Origin: Homoserinimonas sp. OAct 916
GTDB lineage: Bacteria > Actinomycetota > Actinomycetes > Actinomycetales > Microbacteriaceae
NCBI RefSeq assembly: GCF_003260275.1
Contig: NZ_QJHB01000007.1
Location: 183,718 to 247,717, forward strand
Direction of reading: 5' to 3'
Length of the DNA stretch: 64,000 bases
Positions 31,058 through 39,265 of this stretch are shown in pieces. A program made the translations under genes and the position numbers. The first letter of the stretch is position 1. The number at the start of each line of letters is the position of its first letter. A model generated the notes under the pieces. The model saw nothing but the letters and a program-made list of their open reading frames with translations. It did not search any database and had not been told where the DNA came from.

Positions 31058-31615
31058 CTACCGCCGGAGCTCAAATGTGGTCATGCCGATCTTGATCGGG
31101 GTGTCCAACGGAATCGGGGTGGGAACGCTGACCCGTTTGCCGGCAAGCAGGGTGCCGTTGGTGGAATCGAGGTCCTGCACCATCCAGTCATTGTTCCAGA
31201 GCATGAGACGGGCGTGGTGGGTCGAGGTGTAGTCGTCGCGGATGACCAGGCCGGAATCACTCGACCGTCCGATCGTGAGGGGTTCGCTGCCAAGGGTGAT
31301 GACGGTGCCGGCTCGGGGGCCGGAGGTGATCATGAGGCGGCTGGTGTTGTTGATGGTGGCGATGGTTCCCGAGCTGACGGTGGGCTCGGCGGTATGGCCG
31401 GAGACAGGTGCCGCGGCTGGAGCGGTACCGCCCGGAAAGGCGGCGCTGTCCGGAAGGCCGGCTGCTGCGACCTGTGGCTGGTCGGTGATCTTTCGCGCGC
31501 GCTGTCCGAACAGGTCGCTGCGCAGAGCGAAGACGATGGCGAAGATGAAGAACCACAGAAGGGCGAGGAAGCCCACGCGGAGAACGAGGAGCGTAAGTTC
31601 GGATACGTCACTCAT
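31058..31615 (-). CDS. fhaB: FHA-domain membrane protein FhaB/FipA
   Basis: A 185-residue protein with an N-terminal membrane helix (residues 7-30, LTLLVLRVGFLALLWFFIFAIVFAL), a Pro/Ala-rich linker, and a C-terminal FHA domain. The phosphothreonine-binding motifs of the FHA domain are LTIGRSSDSGLVI, STHHARL and DLDSTNGTLLAG. It recognises targets phosphorylated by the operon's kinases. Its start overlaps the fhaA stop by 4 bases. Confidence 0.94.
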   Translation of the reverse strand: MSDVSELTLLVLRVGFLALLWFFIFAIVFALRSDLFGQRARKITDQPQVAAAGLPDSAAFPGGTAPAAAPVSGHTAEPTVSSGTIATINNTSRLMITSGPRAGTVITLGSEPLTIGRSSDSGLVIRDDYTSTHHARLMLWNNDWMVQDLDSTNGTLLAGKRVSVPTPIPLDTPIKIGMTTFELRR

Positions 31616-32388
31616 GGCGTGCCCCAGAAGTTGTCGCCCGGTTTCTTGCGGTCGCCCTGACCGGGTTTCTGGTGGTCACCGGGTTGCTCGTCGACCCGGA
31701 GGTCGGCGAACTGGTCGATCGTTGAGGCCTGAGGGAGCACTCGGAACACAATACGCGTTCGGCCGATGGTTATCACGGAGTCTGGCGGGAGCGGTGCCTG
31801 GGTCACGCGCTGCCCGTCAAGCTGGGAGCCGTTCGTCGAGCCCAGGTCGTTCACCTGGGCGCGGGTGCCGTCCCACAGGATCTCGACGTGTTTGCGGCTG
31901 GTTCCGGTGTCGTCGACGGTGATGTCGGCATCCGAGCCGCGGCCGATCACGGTGCGCGATTTCACTATTGGGTATCGCTTGGCGCCGATGTCGATAACAG
32001 GAGTCCAGGCGACGGTGCCCTTCACGTTGACTGACTCGATGCGGCTCATCCCCTCGGTCAGATGGGGATCCTCGGTGAGCCGGATGCTGATGCCGCCGGC
32101 GAACTGGTAGTGCTGCTTCGTCGCGTGCTGTTGCACGACCGAGGTCAGTTCGTCGACGAGGGTCGGGCCGATCTGGCGCAGGCGATCATGGTCGACGGCC
32201 GACACGAAGATGGTGAAACTGTTGGGCGCCAGAATGCGGTCACGCGTGACCACCACCGCTTTGGTGTCGAGTTCGCGACGCAGCGCCGAGGCCAACTCGA
32301 CGGGCTGCAACCCTGATCGAAAGGTCTTGGCGAAGGCGCCGTTGACGACGCGCTCCAAGCCTCTCTCAAAGTTGTCCAGTATGCCCAC
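31612..32388 (-). CDS. fhaA: FHA and DUF3662 domain protein FhaA
   Basis: A protein of 258 residues. The N-terminal DUF3662 domain reads ILDNFERGLERVVNGAFAKTF, and the C-terminal FHA domain has TVIGRGSDADITV, TSRKHVEI and DLGSTNGSQLDG. The linker is short. In mycobacteria FhaA binds phosphorylated MviN. GTG at 32388 is chosen because it gives the usual family N-terminus and has GGGAG just upstream; an open frame extends up to 32571 without family similarity. It is the first gene of the wall/division operon. The 298 bases upstream hold its promoter, not located by eye. Confidence 0.9.
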   Translation of the reverse strand: MGILDNFERGLERVVNGAFAKTFRSGLQPVELASALRRELDTKAVVVTRDRILAPNSFTIFVSAVDHDRLRQIGPTLVDELTSVVQQHATKQHYQFAGGISIRLTEDPHLTEGMSRIESVNVKGTVAWTPVIDIGAKRYPIVKSRTVIGRGSDADITVDDTGTSRKHVEILWDGTRAQVNDLGSTNGSQLDGQRVTQAPLPPDSVITIGRTRIVFRVLPQASTIDQFADLRVDEQPGDHQKPGQGDRKKPGDNFWGTP

Positions 32389-32686
32389 AGGTCTCCCGAT
32401 CTGGTTCGTGACTATGAGAATGCTACTTGGCTGGGCTGGAAAGAGCGTGGTTTGAGGCTCGGACGCCGTTTCCCGTGGGGCTTTCGAGTCCCTCGCGCGC
32501 GGATGTCCGCTCCTAACTTCTATAGGGAGTGCGCGCTGCCAAATCAGGCACCCTGCTCTAATCCGGCGCAATCGCGCATGTTTTCGGCGACGAAACTACG
32601 GTCCCGCCTGTATTCGCGCTCGCTGTATCACGCAGACGCCGCCAAATAGCGCTCGGCCCCAAGAGGTGATAATGTCACTTGAGTTC

Positions 32687-32770
32687 GCGCGAGTGGCGGA
32701 ATTGGCAGACGCGCTGGCTTCAGGTGCCAGTGTCTTAACGGACGTGGGGGTTCAAGTCCCCCCTCGCGCA
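32687..32770 (+). tRNA. tRNA-Leu (CAG)
   Basis: An 84-base class II tRNA: acceptor GCGCGAG pairs with CTCGCGC, the anticodon CAG is at 32721-32723, a variable arm TGTCTTAACGGACG follows, and the T arm is GGGGGTTCAAGTCCCCC. The accessory region begins right after its 3' end. Confidence 0.95.
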
Positions 32771-32821
32771 CAGTGGGTGTTTCGCGAAATCAGGTGTACC
32801 GGGTTCGCGAAATACCAGAAA

Positions 32822-32865
32822 GAAGGCCGATCAGGGAGTGATTCCCGGGTCGGCCTTCAGCTTTT
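32822..32865. terminator. Hairpin terminator after tRNA-Leu
   Basis: GAAGGCCGA (32822-32830) pairs with TCGGCCTTC (32850-32858), with an inner GGGA/TCCC stem, and is followed by a short T-run (agctttttg). Confidence 0.75.
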
Positions 32866-33007
32866 TGTGGCGTTTCGCCTTCTGGCCTGACTTTCACGCC
32901 GGCTCTGCGCTGATTTCATCGATTAAAGCGGAAAAGCCTGCTTTTTGGGCAGGCTGACGCTGTGCGGTGTGCGGGAAACAAGAAAAGGTAAGCCGAGGGG
33001 CCGGGTG

Positions 33008-34726
33008 TTATGCCGGTGGCGGGTGATGCCCGGTCGTGGCGGCGCCTCCGGTGAACATTGTGGTGAGACTGTCAGTTCGCCTCGGGGCCCGGGCCTTAGC
33101 TTTTTTTGGGCGGACTTGCAGCAGGTCGCGGATGAACGAGTGTATTTTGCGCAGGTTCATCGATACCAGGGCCAGCGTGGTGGCGAGGTAGGCGAAGGTG
33201 AAGCCGCGGCCTTGGCGGCGGCCCGGGTCGGCGATGTTTTCTTTGGTGGGGTCTTTCACGCTCTTGTTGATGGACTCGATGGTGTTCCGCATGCCGTACC
33301 AGCGACGCCAAGTGGCGGATTTGTAGACAAACTCCTGCGCACGTTTGATGCCGGCGCTGGGCGGGATGGTGACCGTTTTTGGCGTGGTCGGTTTCTTGAT
33401 GAGCTTGTGGGTGAGCTGGTCGTACGCCAGGTACTTGTTCGGGTCTGGGTAGAGGAACCGTTGGTAGCCCTGTTTGTCGCGGTGGCCCTTTGGCTTCAGC
33501 CGGTACTGCTCGCGGGAGATAAGTCGGCCGTCGCGGGTTTCTTTGTCGATTTTCTTCTCGCGGTAATCCTTCCACGCGTTGACCAGGTCGGTGGGCATGT
33601 ACTTGACGTACCAAATGCCTTCGACCTGGATGGCGCGCGCGTGCGAAGCCTTATTGCCCATGTCGGTGACCTTGTAGTCCGCGACGAACTTCCACCCACG
33701 TGCCCGAGCGGGGGCTTGGAGTGTTTCGGGGTCCGCGCCGGGGACGTAGGCACGGTCGCTGAGCAGGTACCCAACCGGGAAGCCGCGCTCGTGGAGTGAG
33801 TCGAGCATGCGCATGCCGGCACCGCGGGTTTTGCCGGGGTTGTGGAACCCAACCGCGGTCGCCAGGAACGGAAATGTTTGCGGTTCGTTTGGGTTGTTGC
33901 GGGTCATCGCTGCGATTTCAGCTTCGTACCCGAAGACTTCCCCCTTGCGGCCGGTTCCCTCATGGTTGCCGGTGCGTTTCCAGTAGGAGGCGTCGTAGTC
34001 GATGCTGCGGCGCGGCAGGTGGGGTGGTAGCCTTTCGCCCGGGTTCCCGGCGGCCCCTTGGACCGGAATGCAGGTGGCGTCGATGGCGGTGTTGCCCTTG
34101 AACCGGCGCCAGAGATCCCGAGGAAGATAGCTGACCGACGCGTCGATGAGCTGATTGCAGAGCCAATCCATCCGGGTGAGTTTCTTCGCGCACTCGGCCG
34201 GGTCTCGTTTGGCGATTTCGGCCTGGTATTCGCCTTCCTTGCGGAGGATGCGATTACGGCGACCGGGCCGGGAGTCGACGAGTTTCATCAGCTTCTGGCT
34301 GCTGCGCCATATCCGGTCATACCAGTCCTGTTCGCTGCCGTCCGTTCGGGTTATGCCGATGAGGGCGAGTTGTTTTCGCCGCAGCCGGTGTTTGAGGGTG
34401 GTCGCTAACTCGGTGAAGACCATCCCGCGTCCTACTTGAACCTCCATTAGGAAGAGGATGAGTACGGCTTCGAAGCTGATGGTTGCCGGACGTCCGGCGG
34501 AACTCTTGCGTTCCTCTGCATGCCAAGTCTCGAGCTGTTTGACGACGCCGGAACGGTCGATGATTCGTTTCGCGTTGCTGATGTAAGCCAGCGGAAACCG
34601 GCCGTGCCGTTTTCTTTCGTACTTTCCAGGGCTCATTCCAAATGCTTCTTCGAACCAGGCTTCCGCCATCGCCGCATCCGACACAGGTTTGGCCGCAGTG
34701 AGACTCGCGGGCGCGGGGCCGTTCAT
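33008..34726 (-). CDS. DDE-type transposase
   Basis: A 572-residue transposase with an IS4/IS1182-like layout. An N-terminal helical region with GRPATISFEAVLILFLMEV is followed by the catalytic core, where candidate acidic residues are in NTAIDATCIPV (first D), VGYLLSDRAYVPG (second D) and GMRNTIESINKSVKD (E). The C-terminal RGFTFAYLATTLALVSMNLRKI is typical of the family. Its ATG overlaps the stop of the upstream recombinase-like gene by 4 bases, so the two are translated together. This is unusual for simple insertion sequences. No terminal inverted repeats were recognised. Confidence 0.85.
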   Translation of the reverse strand: MNGPAPASLTAAKPVSDAAMAEAWFEEAFGMSPGKYERKRHGRFPLAYISNAKRIIDRSGVVKQLETWHAEERKSSAGRPATISFEAVLILFLMEVQVGRGMVFTELATTLKHRLRRKQLALIGITRTDGSEQDWYDRIWRSSQKLMKLVDSRPGRRNRILRKEGEYQAEIAKRDPAECAKKLTRMDWLCNQLIDASVSYLPRDLWRRFKGNTAIDATCIPVQGAAGNPGERLPPHLPRRSIDYDASYWKRTGNHEGTGRKGEVFGYEAEIAAMTRNNPNEPQTFPFLATAVGFHNPGKTRGAGMRMLDSLHERGFPVGYLLSDRAYVPGADPETLQAPARARGWKFVADYKVTDMGNKASHARAIQVEGIWYVKYMPTDLVNAWKDYREKKIDKETRDGRLISREQYRLKPKGHRDKQGYQRFLYPDPNKYLAYDQLTHKLIKKPTTPKTVTIPPSAGIKRAQEFVYKSATWRRWYGMRNTIESINKSVKDPTKENIADPGRRQGRGFTFAYLATTLALVSMNLRKIHSFIRDLLQVRPKKAKARAPRRTDSLTTMFTGGAATTGHHPPPA

Positions 34727-35685
34727 TTGGCCACTCCCATCCGGAGGATTCGACGATAGTCGGCGCGTGCAGTGTCGGTCAGGTGGGGAAGATATTGGGC
34801 GAGGTTCTGGAACTTCAAGAACCCGGCCGCGGTGAGAAGGTCTTTGATGGGAGTGCCCGCTTGCAGGTGGGTGACCAGCCAGGTCGCCCGCAATCGTGCG
34901 TTGGTCGGCCTAGCGTCGCCGTCCGTGGTGACAACGAACCCGCTGAGTAGACAGCGTGAATGGGTGCGCTTGGTGGTGCCGAACACGAGGGCATCGTCAT
35001 CTACGCCTCGGAGTGCTTCTAGCAGCCACGGTTCCCAAATGGCCAGCAACGGAACCAGGCGGGCGGAGTCGTTGTGGTGCACCGCAATGAGAATGCCATC
35101 GTCATCGACGGTGATGTGTCGGCGGGCCAGGTGCGCTATTTCAACGGACTTGAGGCCCGCGCCGGCGCTGAGGCTGAGCATCAGTAACGCTTTCTGCCGA
35201 CGCAACGTGGTGCCTTGCCCCAATGCCCAGTTCCGGAGCGTGTCAAGTTCTGCCGCGCTGTAGGGGGCGGTACCGGATTCCCGGTCATACGCGGGTGCGC
35301 TTGCAGGCTCCGTATCGGGAAGCACCACTCGTGAGATGCGCAACAGGCGGGCCCGGTAGCTGCGCATAGTGCGCGCCGTAAGCCCGCGCGGGTTGGCCCT
35401 GATGTAGAACTCAATCGTGGACCGGTCGAGCAACACCGTCGCATCGAGTGGAAGGCCGGCATCCCGCCACGCCCACAACACATACGCCGACGCAGGCGTC
35501 AACAAGTGATGTGCAGCGGCATGAGTGAGGGGCGCGGCGATGCACACCATTCCCCGAACGAACGACGAAATGTACACCCAGTGGGTAGCCTTCATCGCCG
35601 GTCGGTAGCCGAGCATGTGTTCGTAGACGCCATCCCCCATGTGTCTGTAGATATCGCCAGCAATAGCACCATATGCCACCGACAT
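34723..35685 (-). CDS. Tyrosine-recombinase-like protein coupled to the transposase
   Basis: A protein of about 320 residues. Its C-terminal half resembles the tyrosine recombinase catalytic domain: SLSAGAGLKSVEIAHL matches the box I region (but with Lys where Arg is expected), and RLRATWLVTHLQAGTPIKDLLTAAGF matches box II with its Arg. A tyrosine follows in LAQYLPHL. The two box II histidines are absent, so classic activity is doubtful. A close paralogue lies at 42371-43252. ATG 35685 is preferred because the open frame further upstream (to 36282) is antisense to a convincing XRE gene and lacks similarity in the paralogue. Confidence 0.65.
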   Translation of the reverse strand: MSVAYGAIAGDIYRHMGDGVYEHMLGYRPAMKATHWVYISSFVRGMVCIAAPLTHAAAHHLLTPASAYVLWAWRDAGLPLDATVLLDRSTIEFYIRANPRGLTARTMRSYRARLLRISRVVLPDTEPASAPAYDRESGTAPYSAAELDTLRNWALGQGTTLRRQKALLMLSLSAGAGLKSVEIAHLARRHITVDDDGILIAVHHNDSARLVPLLAIWEPWLLEALRGVDDDALVFGTTKRTHSRCLLSGFVVTTDGDARPTNARLRATWLVTHLQAGTPIKDLLTAAGFLKFQNLAQYLPHLTDTARADYRRILRMGVAK

Positions 35686-35727
35686 TGGGTTCTCAAGGCT
35701 CCCGATGGCGGTCAGTAGGCTTGAGGC

Positions 35728-36012
35728 ATGTCTCCGCGCCCACGCCGTCTGCCCCCAGCGCAGCTTGGCGTCGGTTGGCCGGACACTCCCTTCGAGGACC
35801 CTGTTGGAGAAGTCGCGCGGCAGTTCGCCCTCAACGTGCGAGACGCTATCGGAGGGCGCACGATTCGCGACGTCGCCCGGGAGACTGGTGTCGACAGAAC
35901 CGTCATCAGCATGCTCATGAATGGCAAAAGCTGGCCGGATATGGTCACCATCGCGAACCTGGAACTCGGGCTTGGCCGAAAGCTGTGGCCGCACCCGCCG
36001 ACGGCTGAGTGA
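35728..36012 (+). CDS. XRE-family helix-turn-helix regulator
   Basis: A 94-residue protein with a clear Cro/C1-type helix-turn-helix: ALNVRDAIGGRTIRDVARETGVDRTVISMLMNGKSWPD, read as residues about 34-72, followed by VTIANLELGLGRKLWP. It is transcribed away from the recombinase-like/transposase pair, with 42 bases between the two starts. It probably represses that pair. No relative is seen next to the second recombinase copy. Confidence 0.75.
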   Translation: MSPRPRRLPPAQLGVGWPDTPFEDPVGEVARQFALNVRDAIGGRTIRDVARETGVDRTVISMLMNGKSWPDMVTIANLELGLGRKLWPHPPTAE

Positions 36013-36627
36013 TTGTCGGCTAGTCTCTTCCGCTCCGGCAGAAGTAGCGGGCACCGACAGCAGGAGCCCAACACGGCCCAAATCTGTATGCACTTCTTTG
36101 CGAGCCCCTGGTTCAAAAGTGACTGCTGAGGGAGTCGGGGTTGAGCTAGCGCTCTCATAGTTATCTTTCGTCATGCAATTGTCTATGCGCGGTGCGAATA
36201 CGAGATGCGAGCCAATTGCTAATTCACGGGCAAATGATGCGATCAGGCGAGTGGCCCCGCCTATGGTTGAACAGAATGCCAAACCGTCCCTACCGGGTCA
36301 CACCGGGGGGTCACGGCCGGCGAGGCCACGCCCGGTGTCCGTGCCCACCGATACCGTGAGACAAAAATCTGAGCACAACACCCCCGCATCATCAACGACG
36401 GGGGGCAAAAATCATGCCGGGCCGGCTGGTCACAGAGAGCCACTTTTTGACCCTAATCGAGCTCGGGCGGGCCTGATTGCGCCCGGAAACATGAACCCGG
36501 GGCGCTCTGGCGGCCCCCGAGCGTCGGATGCGGGCCACGCCGGCTGCCGGAGGGCTCCTTGTGTGTTCTTGCGCTGTTGCCAAAGCACCCAACTCCCGTT
36601 CTGACCGGCCAATCCGAGGTTTACGAG
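36013..36627. other. Gap without a recognisable gene
   Basis: About 615 bases downstream of the XRE gene. Several open frames cross it on both strands, but none shows a domain, a ribosome-binding site or the codon pattern of the neighbours. It probably consists of debris from earlier insertions, like the transposase remnant next to it. Confidence 0.5.
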
Positions 36628-36800
36628 TCATTTGAGGTTGATTTCGGCAGCTCTGTTGACCCACCACGCATTGTTTTGACCACACCCCGGTAAGGGACAC
36701 GTCTCGCGCCGGGGGTCATCCACGTAACCGACCGTTCAATCATCGGCCGGTGCTGCCGGTAAACGGCTTGGAAGTCCGGGTCAGTAGCGCGTGTGAGGGG
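36628..36800 (-). pseudogene. Remnant of an IS1182/IS5-like transposase C-terminus
   Basis: Reverse-strand translation gives DPDFQAVYRQHRPMIERSVTW and RRVPYRGVVK, matching the conserved end of IS1182-type transposases (YRxRRPxxER, then RYRGxxK). Just after this the frame must shift by one base to continue as NAWWVNRAAEINLK before the TGA at 36630-36628, which is again the expected family ending. It is a decayed fragment with a one-base frameshift; the rest of the transposase is missing. Confidence 0.7.
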
Positions 36801-36966
36801 AGGCCTCCGGAAATCTTCCGATCGACTTAGGGGGAAATTGCACGCGACGCGTTCAAGACCAAGGGGCCTGATCGACGTTGATCGGCTTTGCGGACTCCTC
36901 CAGCAGCAGGAGCTCGGCGCGCGGCGTGAAAAAGTCGATGTGCCGCCATGGAGCCGATCGAGGCAA

Positions 36967-38289
36967 TCAGGCGGTGGAAGCGAATGTCGTGTTCGGCCGC
37001 GGCAGCGCAGTCGCAAGCTTGGACCGGAGCGCCTTGGATCGGTGCACACCGGTAAGCGTTCCGTAGCGAGGTACCACCTGGACGACCTCGAAAGATCCGC
37101 CTCCGACCCAGGAAACTTGGTTGGTGACGCCGCCGCGGTCCGTTCCGGCGAGGACCTGCTGTAGCCGCGGGAGCGTGAAATCGAGGACCGTCTGGGTGTT
37201 TCGCTCAACCGTGATCCAACGGCGCCGCATCTTGTGTGCGGTCGCGGCCGTAGTCCCTGAGCCTGCGAACAGATCGACGACGAGCTCACCAGGGTTGGTC
37301 GCTATGTGAAGGATGCGTTCAAGAAGCACCTCGGGCTTGGGCGTATCAAAAACGGGGCGTTCGGGGAATAGTTCCAAAAGATGGCGCTTCGCGTCGTCGT
37401 TGGTCCCAACGTCGGACGATCCCCAGACGGTAAATGGCACCAGGCCCCGAAGCTGGTGTGCGAATAGCTTGATGCGCGGACTCCCTGCACCGCCCTTCGG
37501 GAACCAGATGCGGTCCTCTTCGACCAATTGCTGGTACGTCGGTTTGGTCGCGTACCAGGAGCGGCCGCGCGGAGGACGGACGATGTCCCCCGATGGCGTG
37601 ACAATCTCGTACTGCTGCGCCTTGCGGAAACCGGGAGCCGTGAATGGCGCGTCTGCCCATGGGCCGCGCGGATCGTCGTCGCGGTTGCGGAGCGTCGTCT
37701 CTTCCTTCGTGAGGAGGTTGCGGCTTAGCTTCCACTTTCGAGGTCCAGAAAGCGCGTACACGAGGATGGTGTCGTGGTTTGAGGAGAATGCGGCGCGCGA
37801 GTCGCGAGTCGTTCGTTTCTGCCAGATGACCGACGCGACGAAAGCGTCCTCCCCGAAGACTTCGTCCATAATAAAGCGGGCTCGGTGAACTTCGCTGTCG
37901 TCGAGATGCAGCCAGACGGAGGCATCATCGCGGAGATAGGGCTTCAACGCCAAGAGTCGGTCACGCATCATGCTGAGCCACATCGGCCGCGCGAGCGAAT
38001 CGCCATACTGATTGAAAGTCTTGCCGGTGTTGAACGGAGGGTCCATGTAAACGGCTCGAACGCCCTCGGTAAAAACGGAAGTCTCGCTCAATGCCTCCAG
38101 CACATCGAGTCCATCACCGATCGCAAGCAAGTTAGAGTTTGACCCGATAGGCACTGTGCTGAACGTCTCCATCGTCAACGGACGACGCAACGTGGCATCG
38201 GACTCAGTGACCCACCTATATGAAGTAACTCCGGAGGCACGCAGCGATAGGTCCTTGTTCGGCCAAGTGAGCTCGACTCCCTGATTCAT
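36967..38289 (-). CDS. Type III-like site-specific DNA adenine methyltransferase
   Basis: A 440-residue beta-class N6-adenine or N4-cytosine methyltransferase. The catalytic DPPF is in AVYMDPPFNTGKTFNQY near residue 85, and the SAM-binding FxGxGT motif in VVDLFAGSGTTAATAHKM near residue 347. The order (catalytic motif before SAM motif) is that of Mod subunits of type III systems, but no Res subunit is nearby. It is transcribed divergently from the Dam-like methyltransferase and McrBC genes, with about 100 bases between starts. The start at 38289 has no clear ribosome-binding site. Confidence 0.85.
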   Translation of the reverse strand: MNQGVELTWPNKDLSLRASGVTSYRWVTESDATLRRPLTMETFSTVPIGSNSNLLAIGDGLDVLEALSETSVFTEGVRAVYMDPPFNTGKTFNQYGDSLARPMWLSMMRDRLLALKPYLRDDASVWLHLDDSEVHRARFIMDEVFGEDAFVASVIWQKRTTRDSRAAFSSNHDTILVYALSGPRKWKLSRNLLTKEETTLRNRDDDPRGPWADAPFTAPGFRKAQQYEIVTPSGDIVRPPRGRSWYATKPTYQQLVEEDRIWFPKGGAGSPRIKLFAHQLRGLVPFTVWGSSDVGTNDDAKRHLLELFPERPVFDTPKPEVLLERILHIATNPGELVVDLFAGSGTTAATAHKMRRRWITVERNTQTVLDFTLPRLQQVLAGTDRGGVTNQVSWVGGGSFEVVQVVPRYGTLTGVHRSKALRSKLATALPRPNTTFASTA

Positions 38290-38393
38290 CTAACGGGTCA
38301 CCATACTGTCTGTGCGCGGCTCGGCAATGGATGTCCGAGGCCTCCTCCAGACTACAATGACATGAGCCACGGACAGAGGAGGCGCGACGGGAC

Positions 38394-39263
38394 GTGACTG
38401 CCCTTCACACCACGACTGCGCCTCTAGCGACCAAGCCGTTCATCCGATGGGCGGGTGGAAAGACCAAGCTCTTGCCGCGCATTCTGCCTTTCATACCTTC
38501 GAGGTTCGCGAGCTATCATGAGCCGTTCCTCGGCGGAGGAGCGGTCTTCTTTGCAGTACAGGACCGCATCGACGGCCGTGCCAACCTCGCCGACCTGAAC
38601 CCACACCTCGTGAACGCATGGATGGCGATGCGCGACAACCAAAATGAGCTGCGCCCGCTCCTCGACGCGCACAAGGCGAGGGACTCGAAGGAGTACTTCT
38701 ATGAGGTCCGGGCGCAAGCACCGACTGATCCGCTCGAGAGTGCCAGTCGGTTCCTCTACCTCAACGCGACGTCGTGGAACCACCTCTGGCGCGAGAACTC
38801 CAAGACCGGCGCGATGAACGCCCCTTGGGGCGACCGTTCGTTCAAGGGATTTAGCGACGATACGTATCCGGCTCTCGAACGTACCCTCGCGATCGCCGAC
38901 ATTCGCACCGAGGACTTCCGGTTGGCACTCAGTCGACCGCGGCCTGGTGACTTCGTCTACCTCGACCCGCCATACCTGCCGATTTTCACGAACTCGGACG
39001 AGAAGGAACCGACTGCAAAGTTCAACAAGTACAACGCCAAGACCTTCGAGCTCCCGGATCTCATAGACCTAGCTGCGATCTGCCGCGGGCTCTCTGAGCG
39101 TGGCGTTAGCTGGGTCATGTCGAATCGCGACACGAAGGCAGTTCGAGAGTTGTTCGACTTCGCCGATATCGTGGGCTTCACAGCACATCGTTCAGTGGCG
39201 GCTCAGAGCAAGCGTGAGGTTGAAGCGCACCGCTCCCCGGAGGCCGTTGTCATCGGGAGGTAG
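38394..39263 (+). CDS. Dam-family (D12 class) DNA N6-adenine methyltransferase
   Basis: A 289-residue alpha-class methyltransferase. The N-terminal SAM site is [17 protein letters not shown], followed by [15 protein letters not shown]. The catalytic DPPY is in [13 protein letters not shown] near residue 190. It modifies adenine in a short target that cannot be predicted here. It starts at GTG 38394 (AGAGGAGG upstream), and mcrB follows after 2 bases, so it is in one operon with mcrBC. A possible -10, TACAAT, lies at 38353-38358. Confidence 0.9.
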   Translation: MTALHTTTAPLATKPFIRWAGGKTKLLPRILPFIPSRFASYHEPFLGGGAVFFAVQDRIDGRANLADLNPHLVNAWMAMRDNQNELRPLLDAHKARDSKEYFYEVRAQAPTDPLESASRFLYLNATSWNHLWRENSKTGAMNAPWGDRSFKGFSDDTYPALERTLAIADIRTEDFRLALSRPRPGDFVYLDPPYLPIFTNSDEKEPTAKFNKYNAKTFELPDLIDLAAICRGLSERGVSWVMSNRDTKAVRELFDFADIVGFTAHRSVAAQSKREVEAHRSPEAVVIGR

Positions 39264-39265
39264 TC

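Noticed and set aside
36182..36196. 15-base sequence TCTATGCGCGGTGCG repeated at 49266-49280
   Set aside because: A few exact 15-base matches are expected by chance in 64 kb, and flanking bases do not agree.
35686..36282. N-terminal extension of the first recombinase-like protein
   Set aside because: It overlaps a convincing XRE gene on the other strand and is not shared with the paralogue at 42371-43252.
36173..36604. Forward open frame of 143 codons
   Set aside because: The composition is Pro/Arg/Gly-rich as in random high-GC frames, with no domain and no ribosome-binding site.
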